Shown here: piece by piece, positions 51,602 through 60,790 of the stretch
Layout: the number at the start of each line of letters is the position of its first letter
Position numbering within the stretch: the stretch's first letter is position 1
Source: Pseudomonas fluorescens HK44
GTDB taxonomy: Bacteria; Pseudomonadota; Gammaproteobacteria; Pseudomonadales; Pseudomonadaceae
Length of the DNA stretch: 64,000 nucleotides
Assembly: GCF_000217955.3 (NCBI RefSeq)
Contig: NZ_AFOY02000009.1
Location: 186,001 to 250,000 of the forward strand
Direction of reading: 5' to 3'
The notes under the pieces: generated by a model
What the model was told of the DNA's origin: nothing
Database searches by the model: none
Seen by the model: only the letters and a program-made list of their open reading frames with translations
Translations under genes and position numbers: made by a program

Positions 51602-52148
51602 GAGCTACTTTCCCTTTTATGGTGTTAAAGACGGCTTCCAGCTCCAGGTATACCAAACTGTAGTCACGTGACGAGTCACGGCTCGTCCAAGTAATGTCAT
51701 CGGCTAGAACATGCCCTCCGATATCGACATACAAAGCAGCCAGGCGTCCCCGGCACAAAGCCGAGATGTATCGAAACTGCGTATTGGCCTTCAACCAAAT
51801 GGCTGTTTGCAGAAGAAAGAACCTCAAGTGCAAACCGCCTCTGTATTTCTCATCCAACACCAGCCGATTGGCGTCAAACGAATCCATTGGATGAGCGAAG
51901 TAATGCCCCACATTAACGACCCGTTCGACGAAACTCATGCCATGTCCCAACGGAGTAATCCGGATCGCACCGACAATCTCGTCTCCATCCAGATAAGCCA
52001 TGTGATACGAGCACGTATCACGTAATGCCTCGGCATCGGGAAAACTTTCTTCACTGGCCGGGTTGTCACCAATGTAGCGAGACCTCAAAACACACACTTT
52101 CTGGAACAATTTATTTTTCACCGACACGATTTGCACGGACATGCTCAT
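51594..52148 (-). CDS. LuxI/FeeM-like acyltransferase (GNAT superfamily)
   Basis: A 184-residue protein with the layout of autoinducer synthases and N-acyl amino acid synthases: R22 or R24 in VLRSRYI, an acidic stretch with D38 and D44, R63 in GAIRITP, and D92-x2-R95 in FDANRLVLD where LuxI has E101-x2-R104. It keeps an FeeM-like YRGG after that, which LuxI lacks. It could couple an acyl or aryl thioester to SAM or an amino acid. Start at ATG 52148 after GAGGG, 13 bases past the ligase stop. Family call is by conserved pattern, not alignment. Confidence 0.65.
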   Translation of the reverse strand: MSMSVQIVSVKNKLFQKVCVLRSRYIGDNPASEESFPDAEALRDTCSYHMAYLDGDEIVGAIRITPLGHGMSFVERVVNVGHYFAHPMDSFDANRLVLDEKYRGGLHLRFFLLQTAIWLKANTQFRYISALCRGRLAALYVDIGGHVLADDITWTSRDSSRDYSLVYLELEAVFNTIKGKVAHG

Positions 52149-52161
52149 ACAGTGCCCTCGC

Positions 52162-53517
52162 CTATCGGTTACGCTGATCGACAATCCGCGCTTCTTTCCA
52201 ACTGAACCAACTGCCCAGGTTTACGTGATCATCAAGGTCATCGACCATCATGATTGTCGCCTCGACCCCCAGGCGCTCGCGTACGCGCTCACGAATCAGC
52301 AACGTCAAGTGGCTGCGATCACCTTGGTAAAACCTGGACATTTCCACTTTGGCGATCACCGTATCCCTGCCATCCACGCAGTTGATGACGATTTGATAAC
52401 CTAGGCACTGCTCGACACCTTCAAGCAGTGCCTGTTCGATATGGCCAGCCGTGAAAGCCTTGCCGTTAAGGGTCATCGCATCTTTGACACGCCCGACCAC
52501 TTTCATTACTTGCGCCAGGGCGATCGGGGTTTTTGCCGTTTTTTGAATGCAGACCAAGTCGCCCGTGCGATAGCGAATCAACGGTTTCACGCCGTCGATC
52601 AGCATGGTGACGCACAACTCCCCTTCACCACTGTCACCCAGACTTTCGCCCGTTTGCGGGTTCAACACCTCAATGATGTAATTGAGTCGATGGGGCATCA
52701 GTTGGTCGCTGGTATTGGCAGCGGCAATAATCATCGCTTCTTGCGAGCCATACAGGCTGTTGTAAGATTCACAACCCCAAAGGCTGTACAAGTTGTTCTT
52801 CAAGGCTGGCGTACAGAGCTCACCGCTCATCATGAGCGCCCGCAAATGAAAGTCGTCGCGCGGGTTGAAGCCCAGCCGCTCGGCCTCCTTGGCCAATGCC
52901 AGCAGCAGTCCCGGGGCCGAGGCGACGACGCCAATACGCAAATCCTTCATCAACTGGAGCGTCTTGGGGTAGCCGATGACCGGGGAATGCGGCCAGATTT
53001 TGGCGTTACAGACACCCAGTTGATGACAGACATCACCCACGGTATCGCCGAAGGAATGCACCTCAGTCGGTCCCATGACGCCTACAACGGTTCTCTCTGC
53101 GGGGAAATGTTTCTCCAGCATCGCTTGGTAAGCCATAGCGAGTTGTTTGTTACTTGCATAACTTTCTTTTTTATCTCGCGGACAAGGGGTCGCCAGACCG
53201 GTCGTGCCGGTGGTTTCATAATAATAAATACTGTCTTCCAGTGTGCCGGACAGGATGTCCAGCATGGACTCTCTCAAATCACCCTTGGTAGTAAAAGGCA
53301 GTGAAGAAAGATTCGCCAGCGTGACGCCTTCGATATCAATATCTTTAAAGTGCTTGCTGTAGAAAACGGATTTGCTTTTGACGTGACGCAGAACTGTTTT
53401 AAGCCGTTCTTCATGCCAGTGTTGAAGGTCGTCTTCACTTAGCGTATTGGTCCAGTACGCCATATGGATATCGTCATACTTCACGGTAAATTCATCAAAC
53501 ACCTTTCTCGCACCCAT
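52162..53517 (-). CDS. PaaK-like adenylate-forming (aryl/acyl-CoA) ligase
   Basis: A 451-residue adenylating enzyme of the phenylacetate-CoA ligase class. It has the P-loop-like YYYETTGTTGLATPCPR, SLYGSQE, IRYRTGDLV, VGRVKDAMTLNGKAF, and near the C-terminus WKEARIVDQR with the A10-type Lys. These support adenylation and thioester formation on an aryl or acyl carboxylate. ATG 53517 (MGARKVFDEF) is preferred: a strong GAGGGAG lies 6-12 bases upstream, whereas ATG 53538 has no ribosome site. It is the first gene of the island operon, behind the proposed lux box. The substrate may be anthranilate or a derivative; that is inference. Confidence 0.87.
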   Translation of the reverse strand: MGARKVFDEFTVKYDDIHMAYWTNTLSEDDLQHWHEERLKTVLRHVKSKSVFYSKHFKDIDIEGVTLANLSSLPFTTKGDLRESMLDILSGTLEDSIYYYETTGTTGLATPCPRDKKESYASNKQLAMAYQAMLEKHFPAERTVVGVMGPTEVHSFGDTVGDVCHQLGVCNAKIWPHSPVIGYPKTLQLMKDLRIGVVASAPGLLLALAKEAERLGFNPRDDFHLRALMMSGELCTPALKNNLYSLWGCESYNSLYGSQEAMIIAAANTSDQLMPHRLNYIIEVLNPQTGESLGDSGEGELCVTMLIDGVKPLIRYRTGDLVCIQKTAKTPIALAQVMKVVGRVKDAMTLNGKAFTAGHIEQALLEGVEQCLGYQIVINCVDGRDTVIAKVEMSRFYQGDRSHLTLLIRERVRERLGVEATIMMVDDLDDHVNLGSWFSWKEARIVDQRNR

Positions 53518-53572
53518 GAATTGCTCCCTCATCGACATTTATGTTCTTCGCCATTACGGCTGCTCTCTATGG

Positions 53573-53625
53573 ATGCAGACACTAACAAGCCAAGAAAAAC
53601 CATATACCTGTCTACTGAATCAGTT
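53573..53625 (-). promoter_or_regulatory. Candidate lux box and promoter of the island operon
   Basis: ACCTGTCTACTGAATCAGTT at 53606-53625 fits the lux-box pattern NNCT(N12)AGNN, with CTG and CAG at equal distance from the ends; five of ten half-site pairs are symmetric. It is 89 bp upstream of ATG 53517. On the minus strand TTGGCT follows it, and CATAGA after 16 bases is a plausible but weak -10. Direct activation by the island LuxR is inferred. Confidence 0.5.
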
Positions 53626-53817
53626 GTCGGCGTGAAAAATATATGCTAACGCCGACTTATCAAGAGGGGATGCTTGCCTGTGTAAACGACCAACGACCCT
53701 CAACGAGGGGTGCTGGCGTTGTACCTGGCAGGAAGGAGGGATGGTCGGTGGTGTCGAAGGTCAGGCGGTCGAGCTTGTGCAGCAGCTCAACCGGCGCCTG
53801 CCGCAAGCAAGAATCCC

Positions 53818-53967
53818 GACGTCAAGTTGCACCTGAACGACGAACTGCGCGCCGCCGCGCAATTGATCCTGCAAGACGTGATCGACGACTTCGCCCCGCA
53901 CATCGAAACCGAGATCAAGCGACGGTTGGATGCTCGAATGGAGCGGCTGCTCAGCCAGTACGAATAA
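53818..53967 (+). pseudogene. Diverged copy of the 3' end of the holC-linked gene
   Basis: 150 bases that match 44517-44666 with 18 differences counted by hand, mostly synonymous, including a run of about 40 identical bases (53871-53913 region). It encodes HLNDELRAAAQLILQDVIDD and ends LSQYE plus stop, without the gene's N-terminal half. It is the right-hand repeat of the island. Because valS normally follows this gene, this may be the native end displaced by insertion, or a copy that arrived with the island. Confidence 0.85.
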
Positions 53968-54108
53968 TCTCCATCTCCCAATGTAGGAGGGGCCGCCCCG
54001 TCTTCGACGCCGCGCTGTCGCGCAGAGAACTAGGGGCGCTGCATTGATCCTGAAAAGGAGTAAAAAATTTCCTTTTTAGGATCAATGGTTTAGCGGTTGT
54101 TCTATAAG

Positions 54109-54187
54109 AGCTGCCGCAGGCTGCGATCTTTTGACGTTGATCTTCAGTGTTCTTAAAGACGCCAAAAGATCGCAGCCTGCGGCAGCT
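54109..54187. repeat. REP-type inverted pair (class CTGCCGCAGGCTGCGATC)
   Basis: Perfect inverted units of about 25 bases, AGCTGCCGCAGGCTGCGATC onward at 54109-54133 and its complement at 54163-54187. This third repeat class is found only here in the window. Confidence 0.85.
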
Positions 54188-54325
54188 CCTACAAGGGAAG
54201 CCACCTCGCCATAGATTGCCGCCACATTTGATCTGCGCCCTGTCCGCCCCTGCTCGCCCTTCGCCCCATGCCCCGCTATACTTCCCGGCTTTTCCTGAAT
54301 AAATGCCAATAGGGTCCCGCCGCGC

Positions 54326-57172
54326 ATGGATAAGACCTACCAGCCGCACGCCATTGAAACTTCCTGGTACAACACCTGGGAGTCAGAGAATTACTTCGCC
54401 CCGCAAGGCGCGGGCGAGTCCTACACCATCATGATCCCGCCGCCGAACGTCACTGGCAGCCTGCACATGGGCCATGGCTTCAACAATGCGATCATGGACG
54501 CACTGATCCGCTTCCGCCGCATGCAGGGTCGCAACACCCTGTGGCAGCCGGGCACCGACCACGCCGGTATCGCCACGCAAATGCTGGTGGAGCGTCAGCT
54601 CGAAGCCAAGGGCCAGAATCGCCACGATCTGGGCCGCGAGAAATTCCTCGAGAAAGTCTGGGAGTGGAAGGATGAGTCCGGCGGCAACATCAGCCGTCAA
54701 ATCCGCCGCCTCGGCTCGTCCGTCGACTGGAGCCGCGAGCGCTTCACCATGGACGACGGCCTCTCGGAAGCAGTCAAGGAAGCCTTCGTACGCCTGCATG
54801 AAGACGGCCTGATTTACCGCGGCAAGCGCCTGGTCAACTGGGACACCAAGCTGCACACGGCGATTTCCGACCTCGAAGTGGAAAACCACGACGAAAAAGG
54901 TTTCCTGTGGAACCTGAAGTACCCATTGGCCGACGGCGCCAAGACCGCTGAAGGCAACGATTACCTGATCGTCGCGACCACTCGCCCGGAAACCATGCTC
55001 GGCGACGCTGCCGTGGCGGTTAACCCGAACGATGAACGCTACAAAGCCCTGATCGGCAAATTTGTCGTGCTGCCACTGGTTGGCCGCCGCATCCCGATCA
55101 TCGCCGACGATTACTGCGACCCCGAGTTCGGCACCGGCTGCGTGAAAATCACCCCGGCCCACGATTTCAACGACTATGAAGTCGGCAAGCGCCACAACCT
55201 GCCGCTGCTGAACATCTTCGACAAGAACGCCGAGGTGCTGCCAGCAGCCCAGGTCTTCAACCTTGATGGCAGCGTCAACGAAGAAATCGACGGCACACTG
55301 CCCGCCGAATACGCCGGCCTCAACCGTTTCCAGGCCCGCAAGGAAATTGTTGCCGCGTTCGAAGCCGCCGGCCTGCTGGTCAGCGTCGACGATCACGCCC
55401 TGAAAGTACCGAAAGGCGACCGCTCGGGCACCATCATCGAGCCGTGGCTGACCGACCAGTGGTACGTGTCCACCAAACCGTTGGCCGAGCCTGCGATTGC
55501 TGCTGTTGAAGACGGCCGCATCCAGTTCGTGCCCAAGCAGTACGAAAACATGTACTTCTCGTGGATGCGCGACATCCAGGACTGGTGCATCAGCCGTCAG
55601 CTGTGGTGGGGCCACCGGATTCCGGCCTGGTACGACGAGTCGGGCAAGGTCTACGTCGGCCGCGACGAAGCCGAAGTGCGTGCCAAGCACAACCTGGGTC
55701 CGGACGTTGCGCTGCAGCAGGACAACGACGTGCTCGACACCTGGTTCAGCTCGGGCCTGTGGACCTTCTCCACGCTCGGTTGGCCGCAGCAGACTGAATT
55801 CCTGAAGAAGTTCCACTCCACCGACGTGCTGGTGACCGGCTTCGACATCATTTTCTTCTGGGTTGCCCGGATGATCATGCTCACCATGCATTTGGTGAAA
55901 AACGAAGACGGCACGCCGCAGGTTCCGTTCAAGACCGTGTATGTGCATGGTCTGGTGCGTGATGGCCAGGGCCAGAAGATGTCCAAGTCCAAGGGCAACG
56001 TGCTGGACCCGCTGGACATCATCGACGGTATCGAGCTGGAAGCACTGGTGGAGAAACGCACCTCAGGCTTGATGCAGCCGAAACTGGCGAAGAAGATCGA
56101 GAAGCAGACCCGCGACGAGTTCGCCGACGGCATCGCCAGCTACGGCACCGACGCCCTGCGCTTCACGTTCTGCTCGCTGGCCTCGACCGGCCGCGACATC
56201 AAGTTCGACATGGGCCGCGTCGAAGGCTATCGCAACTTCTGCAACAAAATCTGGAACGCCGCGCGCTACGTGCTGGACAAGGGCGAAGACTGCGGCCAGA
56301 ACGGCGAAGCTTACGAGCTGTCGCTGGCGGATCGCTGGATCATTTCGCAGCTGCAACGCACCGAAGCCGAAGTAACCCGTCAACTCGACCAGTTCCGTTT
56401 CGACCTGGCGGCACAAGCTTTGTACGAGTTCATCTGGAACCAGTATTGCGACTGGTACCTGGAACTCTCCAAGCCTGTGCTGTGGGATGAAAACGCAGCC
56501 GTAGAGCGTCAACGCGGCACCCGTCGCACGCTGGTTCGCGTGCTGGAAGTCGCCTTGCGCCTGGCTCATCCGTTCATGCCGTTCATCACCGAAGAAATCT
56601 GGCAGCGCATTGCGCCGCTGGCCGGTATCGAAGGCAAAACGATCATGCTGCAACCTTGGCCAGTGGCCGTTGAGGCACGCATCGACCAGGCCGCCGAAGA
56701 CGACATTGAATGGCTCAAGGGCCTGATGCTCGGCACGCGTAACATTCGTGGCGAGATGAACATCGGCCCTGGCAAGCCACTGCCTTTGTTCCTGAAGAAC
56801 GTCAATGCGCAAGACCAGCGTCGCCTCACCGAGAACGAAGTCCTGCTGAAGAAGCTGGCCAAGCTCGAGTCGATCACTGTATTGGCAGCAGGCGAAGAAG
56901 CACCACTGTCTGCCACCGCGCTGGTGGGCGAGATGGAAGTGCTGGTGCCGATGGCCGGTCTGATCGACAAAAATGCCGAACTGGCGCGTCTGGACAAGGA
57001 AATCCAGCGCCTGCAAGGCGAAGTGCAGCGGGTCGGCGGCAAGCTGTCCAACGCCGGTTTCGTTGACAAGGCCCCGGCCGACGTTATCGAGAAAGAACGC
57101 GCCAAACTGGCCGAAGCCGAACAGGCTCTGGGCAGATTGGCCGAGCAGCATGCGCGGATTGCCAGTTTGTAA
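54326..57172 (+). CDS. valS: Valyl-tRNA synthetase
   Basis: Charges tRNA-Val. The 948-residue class I enzyme has the HIGH-type HMGHGF ([15 protein letters not shown]), the CP1 editing domain, the KMSKS loop QKMSKSKGN, an anticodon-binding domain, and a C-terminal coiled coil (from about residue 885). It is followed by a strong terminator. In related genomes it lies directly behind the holC-linked gene. Confidence 0.98.
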   Translation: MDKTYQPHAIETSWYNTWESENYFAPQGAGESYTIMIPPPNVTGSLHMGHGFNNAIMDALIRFRRMQGRNTLWQPGTDHAGIATQMLVERQLEAKGQNRHDLGREKFLEKVWEWKDESGGNISRQIRRLGSSVDWSRERFTMDDGLSEAVKEAFVRLHEDGLIYRGKRLVNWDTKLHTAISDLEVENHDEKGFLWNLKYPLADGAKTAEGNDYLIVATTRPETMLGDAAVAVNPNDERYKALIGKFVVLPLVGRRIPIIADDYCDPEFGTGCVKITPAHDFNDYEVGKRHNLPLLNIFDKNAEVLPAAQVFNLDGSVNEEIDGTLPAEYAGLNRFQARKEIVAAFEAAGLLVSVDDHALKVPKGDRSGTIIEPWLTDQWYVSTKPLAEPAIAAVEDGRIQFVPKQYENMYFSWMRDIQDWCISRQLWWGHRIPAWYDESGKVYVGRDEAEVRAKHNLGPDVALQQDNDVLDTWFSSGLWTFSTLGWPQQTEFLKKFHSTDVLVTGFDIIFFWVARMIMLTMHLVKNEDGTPQVPFKTVYVHGLVRDGQGQKMSKSKGNVLDPLDIIDGIELEALVEKRTSGLMQPKLAKKIEKQTRDEFADGIASYGTDALRFTFCSLASTGRDIKFDMGRVEGYRNFCNKIWNAARYVLDKGEDCGQNGEAYELSLADRWIISQLQRTEAEVTRQLDQFRFDLAAQALYEFIWNQYCDWYLELSKPVLWDENAAVERQRGTRRTLVRVLEVALRLAHPFMPFITEEIWQRIAPLAGIEGKTIMLQPWPVAVEARIDQAAEDDIEWLKGLMLGTRNIRGEMNIGPGKPLPLFLKNVNAQDQRRLTENEVLLKKLAKLESITVLAAGEEAPLSATALVGEMEVLVPMAGLIDKNAELARLDKEIQRLQGEVQRVGGKLSNAGFVDKAPADVIEKERAKLAEAEQALGRLAEQHARIASL

Positions 57173-57192
57173 CGGGTAAATCGCACTGAAAG

Positions 57193-57220
57193 AGGGAGAC
57201 CCTGATGGTCTCCCTTTTTT
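57193..57220 (+). terminator. Rho-independent terminator of valS
   Basis: AGGGAGACC and GGTCTCCCT form a 9-bp stem with a 5-base loop, followed by six T. Confidence 0.92.
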
Positions 57221-57261
57221 ATGCCTGCCACATTCCCCCAAACACCAAATATCCGCTTTCT

Positions 57262-57350
57262 GTAGGAGCAAGGCTTGCCCGCGATGAACGATGACGCGGT
57301 CTAACAGGTATACCGCATCATCGTTCATCGCGGGCAAGCCTTGCTCCTAC
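57262..57350. repeat. Long near-perfect REP hairpin (class GCGGGCAAGCCTTGCTCC)
   Basis: Two arms of about 39 bases, 57262-57300 and 57312-57350, are complementary with one mismatch around an 11-base loop. The arms extend beyond the usual repeat core into ATGAACGATGA-type sequence, so pairing is far longer than in other pairs here. Confidence 0.9.
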
Positions 57351-57422
57351 GGGATCCCCGCACGACCATCGTCTGTGGGACAATACCCGTCACTTTTAGC
57401 CATACCCGAATCGACCCTGCCC

Positions 57423-58445
57423 ATGAACGCCCCCCGCACACCAAGACCTGCGCGCCAAAAGCCAAAACCCGCGACCCCGGCCAAAGCCGTCGAGCCGCGC
57501 GAAAAGGCCAGCCTGCACCCGCGCAACCGCCACCAGGGCCGTTACGACTTCCCGGCGCTGATCAAGACCACGCCTGAACTGGCGAAGTTCGTGATCATCA
57601 ATCCCTACGGCAAAGAGAGCATCGACTTCGCCAGCCCGGATGCAGTGCGGGTGTTCAACCGCGCGCTGCTCAAGTCGTTCTACGGCATTGCCCATTGGGA
57701 CATTCCGGCCGATTACCTGTGCCCACCGGTGCCGGGGCGTGCCGACTATGTGCACTTCCTCGCGGACCTGCTGGCCAGCGTCAACGATGGCGAGATCCCT
57801 CGGGGCGCACCGGTCAAGGTGCTCGATATCGGCATGGGCGCCAACTGCGTCTATCCGTTGATCGGCTACAGCGACTATCGCTGGCACTTCCTCGGCTCGG
57901 AAATCGACCCGACGGCCGTGGCCGCCGCCAAAGCCATCGTGCAGTCCAACGGCCTGAACAAAGCCATTCAGTTGCGCCAGCAATCCAATCCCAAGCACAT
58001 TTTGCTGGGCCTGCTCGAACCCGGCGAACGCTTTGACCTGACCATGTGCAACCCGCCGTTCCACGCCTCGATGGACGAGGCTACCCGCGGCAGCGAACGT
58101 AAATGGCGCGCACTGGGCCGCGCCGACCCGAAGCGCAAGCTGCCGGTGCTGAACTTTGGTGGCCAATCGGCCGAGCTGTGGTGTGAAGGTGGCGAAGCAC
58201 GGTTTGTGACGCAGCTGATTGCCGAGAGCGCGCACTTCCAACACAAAGTGCTGTGGTTCAGCACCCTCGTCTCGAAAGCCTCAAACCTGCCCGCCATCCA
58301 GACCGCACTGAAAAAGGCCGGCGTACTGGAAAGCCAGGTCGTGGAAATGTCCCAGGGGCAAAAGCAAAGCCGTTTTGTCGCCTGGACCTTCCAGACTAAA
58401 TCCGAGCAGCAGGTCTGGCGCGAACGCTGGGTTCGCAAGAGCTGA
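57423..58445 (+). CDS. rlmF: 23S rRNA (adenine-1618-N6)-methyltransferase RlmF
   Basis: Methylates A1618 of 23S rRNA. The 340-residue protein has a basic, Pro-rich N-terminus, an SAM-binding motif ([15 protein letters not shown]) and the N6-adenine catalytic motif NPPF in [12 protein letters not shown] 57423 ([12 protein letters not shown]) is preferred over an in-frame codon far upstream in the repeat. Confidence 0.94.
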   Translation: MNAPRTPRPARQKPKPATPAKAVEPREKASLHPRNRHQGRYDFPALIKTTPELAKFVIINPYGKESIDFASPDAVRVFNRALLKSFYGIAHWDIPADYLCPPVPGRADYVHFLADLLASVNDGEIPRGAPVKVLDIGMGANCVYPLIGYSDYRWHFLGSEIDPTAVAAAKAIVQSNGLNKAIQLRQQSNPKHILLGLLEPGERFDLTMCNPPFHASMDEATRGSERKWRALGRADPKRKLPVLNFGGQSAELWCEGGEARFVTQLIAESAHFQHKVLWFSTLVSKASNLPAIQTALKKAGVLESQVVEMSQGQKQSRFVAWTFQTKSEQQVWRERWVRKS

Positions 58446-58467
58446 GTAACTGACCGACGCAGATCAA

Positions 58468-58496
58468 CTGTGCGAGCAGGCTCGCTCCCACATTGG
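58468..58496. repeat. Single REP-like unit
   Basis: CTGTGCGAGCAGGCTCGCTC followed by CCACATTGG resembles one arm of another pseudomonad REP class; no inverted partner is nearby. Confidence 0.45.
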
Positions 58497-58536
58497 TTTA
58501 GTGGTGTATGAGGGTCAATCGCTGAATTGCAGGTAC

Positions 58537-58578
58537 AAAAAAACCGTGCCCGGGTTGTCCCGGCGCACGGTTTTTTTA
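58537..58578. terminator. Bidirectional terminator between rlmF and the HU gene
   Basis: AAAAAAACCGTGC and GCACGGTTTTTTT pair across a GC-rich inner loop; U-runs arise on both strands. It ends the HU transcript and probably that of rlmF. Confidence 0.9.
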
Positions 58579-58586
58579 CTGCGGTC

Positions 58587-58868
58587 TTACTTGTTAACAG
58601 CGTCAGTCAGGCCTTTAGCCACGACCAGCTTGATAACTTTCTTGGCAGCGATTTCGATGGCAGCGCCAGTCGAAGGGTTGCGGCCGGTACGGGCAGGACG
58701 CTCGGTCACTTTCAGCTTACCGATACCTGGCAGGGTGATTTCGCCGCCGTTTTCCAGTTGATCAGCAACGATTTGGCCCAGTTGGTCCAGAGCGTTACGC
58801 GCAGTGGTTTTTGGCGCGTCGATAGCTTCAGCGATATCGGCGATCAGTTGGTCTTTAGTAAGAGCCAT
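58587..58868 (-). CDS. HU family DNA-binding protein
   Basis: A 93-residue nucleoid protein that bends DNA. It has the HU signature around RPARTGRNPSTG and a full HU/IHF fold. ATG 58868 (MALTKDQLIADIAEAIDAPK) is the family start with GGAA-type purines upstream. It resembles the alpha-type HU of pseudomonads (HupA-like) rather than HupB, but I am not sure enough to give a symbol. It is divergent from yejK across a 395-bp gap. Confidence 0.95.
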   Translation of the reverse strand: MALTKDQLIADIAEAIDAPKTTARNALDQLGQIVADQLENGGEITLPGIGKLKVTERPARTGRNPSTGAAIEIAAKKVIKLVVAKGLTDAVNK

Positions 58869-59263
58869 GTGGTGTTCCTTCCCTATCAAATTCATATGGA
58901 TTGCAGAGTGCAGTGTCAGCCATCGAGCCCGATCTTCTGGATCTGGCACCCTCGGCTACAACACCGACAGGTCGGGGTTATAGATGCCGAAATCAGGGTT
59001 TGGTTCGACCTGACAAATGCTGAATGCACGCTTAACGCAGTGACTTCGCGTAAGACCGGGCAAAACTAGCACAGAGACGGGGAAATATCCGCCTCTACCT
59101 ACCCATTTGGTCAGCTTTATTGCTCTAAATCCGGAAAAAAGCGCATAAGCCCCGCCTGACACGCTTCGAACACCCTTCAAGCACCGCCAAAACCAGCAGG
59201 TGCGGTACACTGGGCACTTTTTCGGGGAGCACGCCCTCCTCCCTTCAATCAGCCGAGAAGCCC
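58869..59263. other. Divergent promoter region of the HU gene and yejK
   Basis: No gene is recognised in this 395-bp gap between head-to-head nucleoid-protein genes. It should hold both promoters; I see no clear operator or RNA structure. Confidence 0.45.
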
Positions 59264-60268
59264 ATGCCGATCCGTCATTGCATCGTCCACCTGATCGACA
59301 AAAAACCCGACGGCACACCTGCAGTTCTCCACGCCCGCGACTCGGAACTTGCAGAGTCCACGGCCATCGAGAACATGCTCGCCGACCTCAACGAGAGCTA
59401 CAACGCCAAACAGGGCAAGGCCTGGGGGTTCTTCCATGCGGAGTCCGGCGCGCATCCGTTCAGCGGCTGGCTGAAGGAATACCTCGACTCTGGCCGTGAC
59501 TTCACGGCGTTCAGCCGCATTGCAGTGGAACACCTGCAAAAGCTGATGGAAGAATCCAACCTGTCGACCGGCGGCCACGTGCTGTTTGCGCACTATCAGC
59601 AAGGCATGACCGACTACCTGGCCATCGCCCTGCTGCACCACAGCGAAGGCGTGGCGGTGACAGAGCAGCTCGACGTGACCCCGTCCCGCCACCTGGATCT
59701 TGGCCAGTTGCACCTGGCAGCGCGAATCAACGTCTCCGAGTGGCAGAACAACAAGCAGTCCAAGCAGTACATTTCGTTTATCAAGGGCAAGAACGGCAAG
59801 AAGGTTTCCGAGTATTTCCGCGACTTCATCGGCTGCCAGGAAGGCGTCGACGGTCCGGGCGAAACCCGCACCCTGCTCAAGGCGTTCAGTGACTTCGTCG
59901 AAAGCGAAGACCTGCCGGAAGAGTCCGCCCGCGAGAAGACCAAAACCCTGGTCGACTACGCCAGCAGCCAGGCCAAGCTCGGCGAGCCGATGGGCCTCGA
60001 AGAGTTGTCGGAACTGATCGACGAAGAACGCCCGAAAGCCTTCTACGATCACATCCGCAACAAGGATTACGGCCTGTCGCCAGAGATCCCGGCAGACAAA
60101 CGCACCCTGAACCAGTTCCGCCGCTTCACCGGCCGCGCCGAAGGCCTGTCCATCAGCTTCGAAGCGCACCTGCTGGGCTCGAAGATCGAATACGACGAAG
60201 AAGCCGGCACACTGATCATCAAGGGCCTGCCGACCCAGCTGACCGATCAGCTGAAGCGTCGCAACTGA
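59264..60268 (+). CDS. yejK: Nucleoid-associated protein YejK (NdpA)
   Basis: A 334-residue member of the YejK/NdpA nucleoid-associated family, of uncertain role. It begins [20 protein letters not shown] and spans the whole NA37 domain ([29 protein letters not shown] in part). Its stop shares one base with the start of the glutaredoxin gene (TGATG), so the two are coupled. Confidence 0.93.
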   Translation: MPIRHCIVHLIDKKPDGTPAVLHARDSELAESTAIENMLADLNESYNAKQGKAWGFFHAESGAHPFSGWLKEYLDSGRDFTAFSRIAVEHLQKLMEESNLSTGGHVLFAHYQQGMTDYLAIALLHHSEGVAVTEQLDVTPSRHLDLGQLHLAARINVSEWQNNKQSKQYISFIKGKNGKKVSEYFRDFIGCQEGVDGPGETRTLLKAFSDFVESEDLPEESAREKTKTLVDYASSQAKLGEPMGLEELSELIDEERPKAFYDHIRNKDYGLSPEIPADKRTLNQFRRFTGRAEGLSISFEAHLLGSKIEYDEEAGTLIIKGLPTQLTDQLKRRN

Positions 60269-60618
60269 TGCTTAACGGGGTACTGAAGAAATTCCTGCTG
60301 ATCCTGCTGGTGGTCGTGGTCTACCAGAACTGGGGCAAGATCGAGCGGGTGTTCACCCCCTCGCAAGTGGTGTCCGAGCAGACCCAGGCCAACGCCAGGG
60401 TCGTGCTCTACGCCACCGACTGGTGCGGTTACTGCAAACTGACCCGGCGCTTTCTCGACCAGAAAGGCATTCCTTACCGCGAATTCGACATCGAGAAAAA
60501 CGCCGAAGCGCGCCAGGCCTATGAAGCGTTGGGCGGACGGGGGATTCCGATGCTGGATGTGAACGGCACATTGATTCGCGGTTATGAGCCTGAAGCGATC
60601 CTCACCGCCCTCAAATAG
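60268..60618 (+). CDS. Membrane-anchored glutaredoxin-like protein
   Basis: A 116-residue protein with one N-terminal membrane segment (FLLILLVVVVYQNW) and a glutaredoxin domain with a CxxC active site (DWCGYCKLTRRF) and GIPMLDV cis-Pro loop. It is probably anchored in the inner membrane, with the domain's side uncertain. It is coupled to yejK by a 1-base overlap. Confidence 0.85.
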   Translation: MLNGVLKKFLLILLVVVVYQNWGKIERVFTPSQVVSEQTQANARVVLYATDWCGYCKLTRRFLDQKGIPYREFDIEKNAEARQAYEALGGRGIPMLDVNGTLIRGYEPEAILTALK

Positions 60619-60620
60619 AC

Positions 60621-60764
60621 TGTGGCGAGGGAGCTTGCTTCCGCTCGAGTGCGCAGCGCTCGCAAACAGGCAAACCGGTTCTGTCAGGCACAACACGAAC
60701 ACCGCTTCTACGACTGCTTCGCCCGAACGCGGACCGGCCGACGGGAGCAAGCTCCCTCGCCACA
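60621..60764. repeat. REP-type inverted pair (class TGTGGCGAGGGAGCTTGCTC)
   Basis: The left unit starts at 60621 and the inverted partner is at 60740-60764, between the convergent glutaredoxin and GST genes. Confidence 0.85.
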
Positions 60765-60790
60765 AATGCCCGCGCTCGGCTCAACAACTG

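Larger units (their letters stand above)
53518..54325. other. Right junction of the island and valS leader
   Basis: This 808-bp stretch holds, in order, the island operon promoter region, a short AT-rich segment, the diverged copy of the holC-linked 3' end (53818-53967), a repeat pair (54109-54187) and the valS leader. No other gene is supported; open frames at 53643-54047 and 53710-53967 only frame the remnant. Confidence 0.6.

Noticed and set aside
45082..53517. Island as a prophage or phage-like element
   Set aside because: No structural, lysis, replication or packaging genes; only a possible integrase fragment.
53643..54047. 134-codon plus-strand frame across the right junction
   Set aside because: Out of frame with the duplicated gene end, which is the only recognisable coding content there.
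54383..55948. 521-codon minus-strand open frame
   Set aside because: Shadow of valS.
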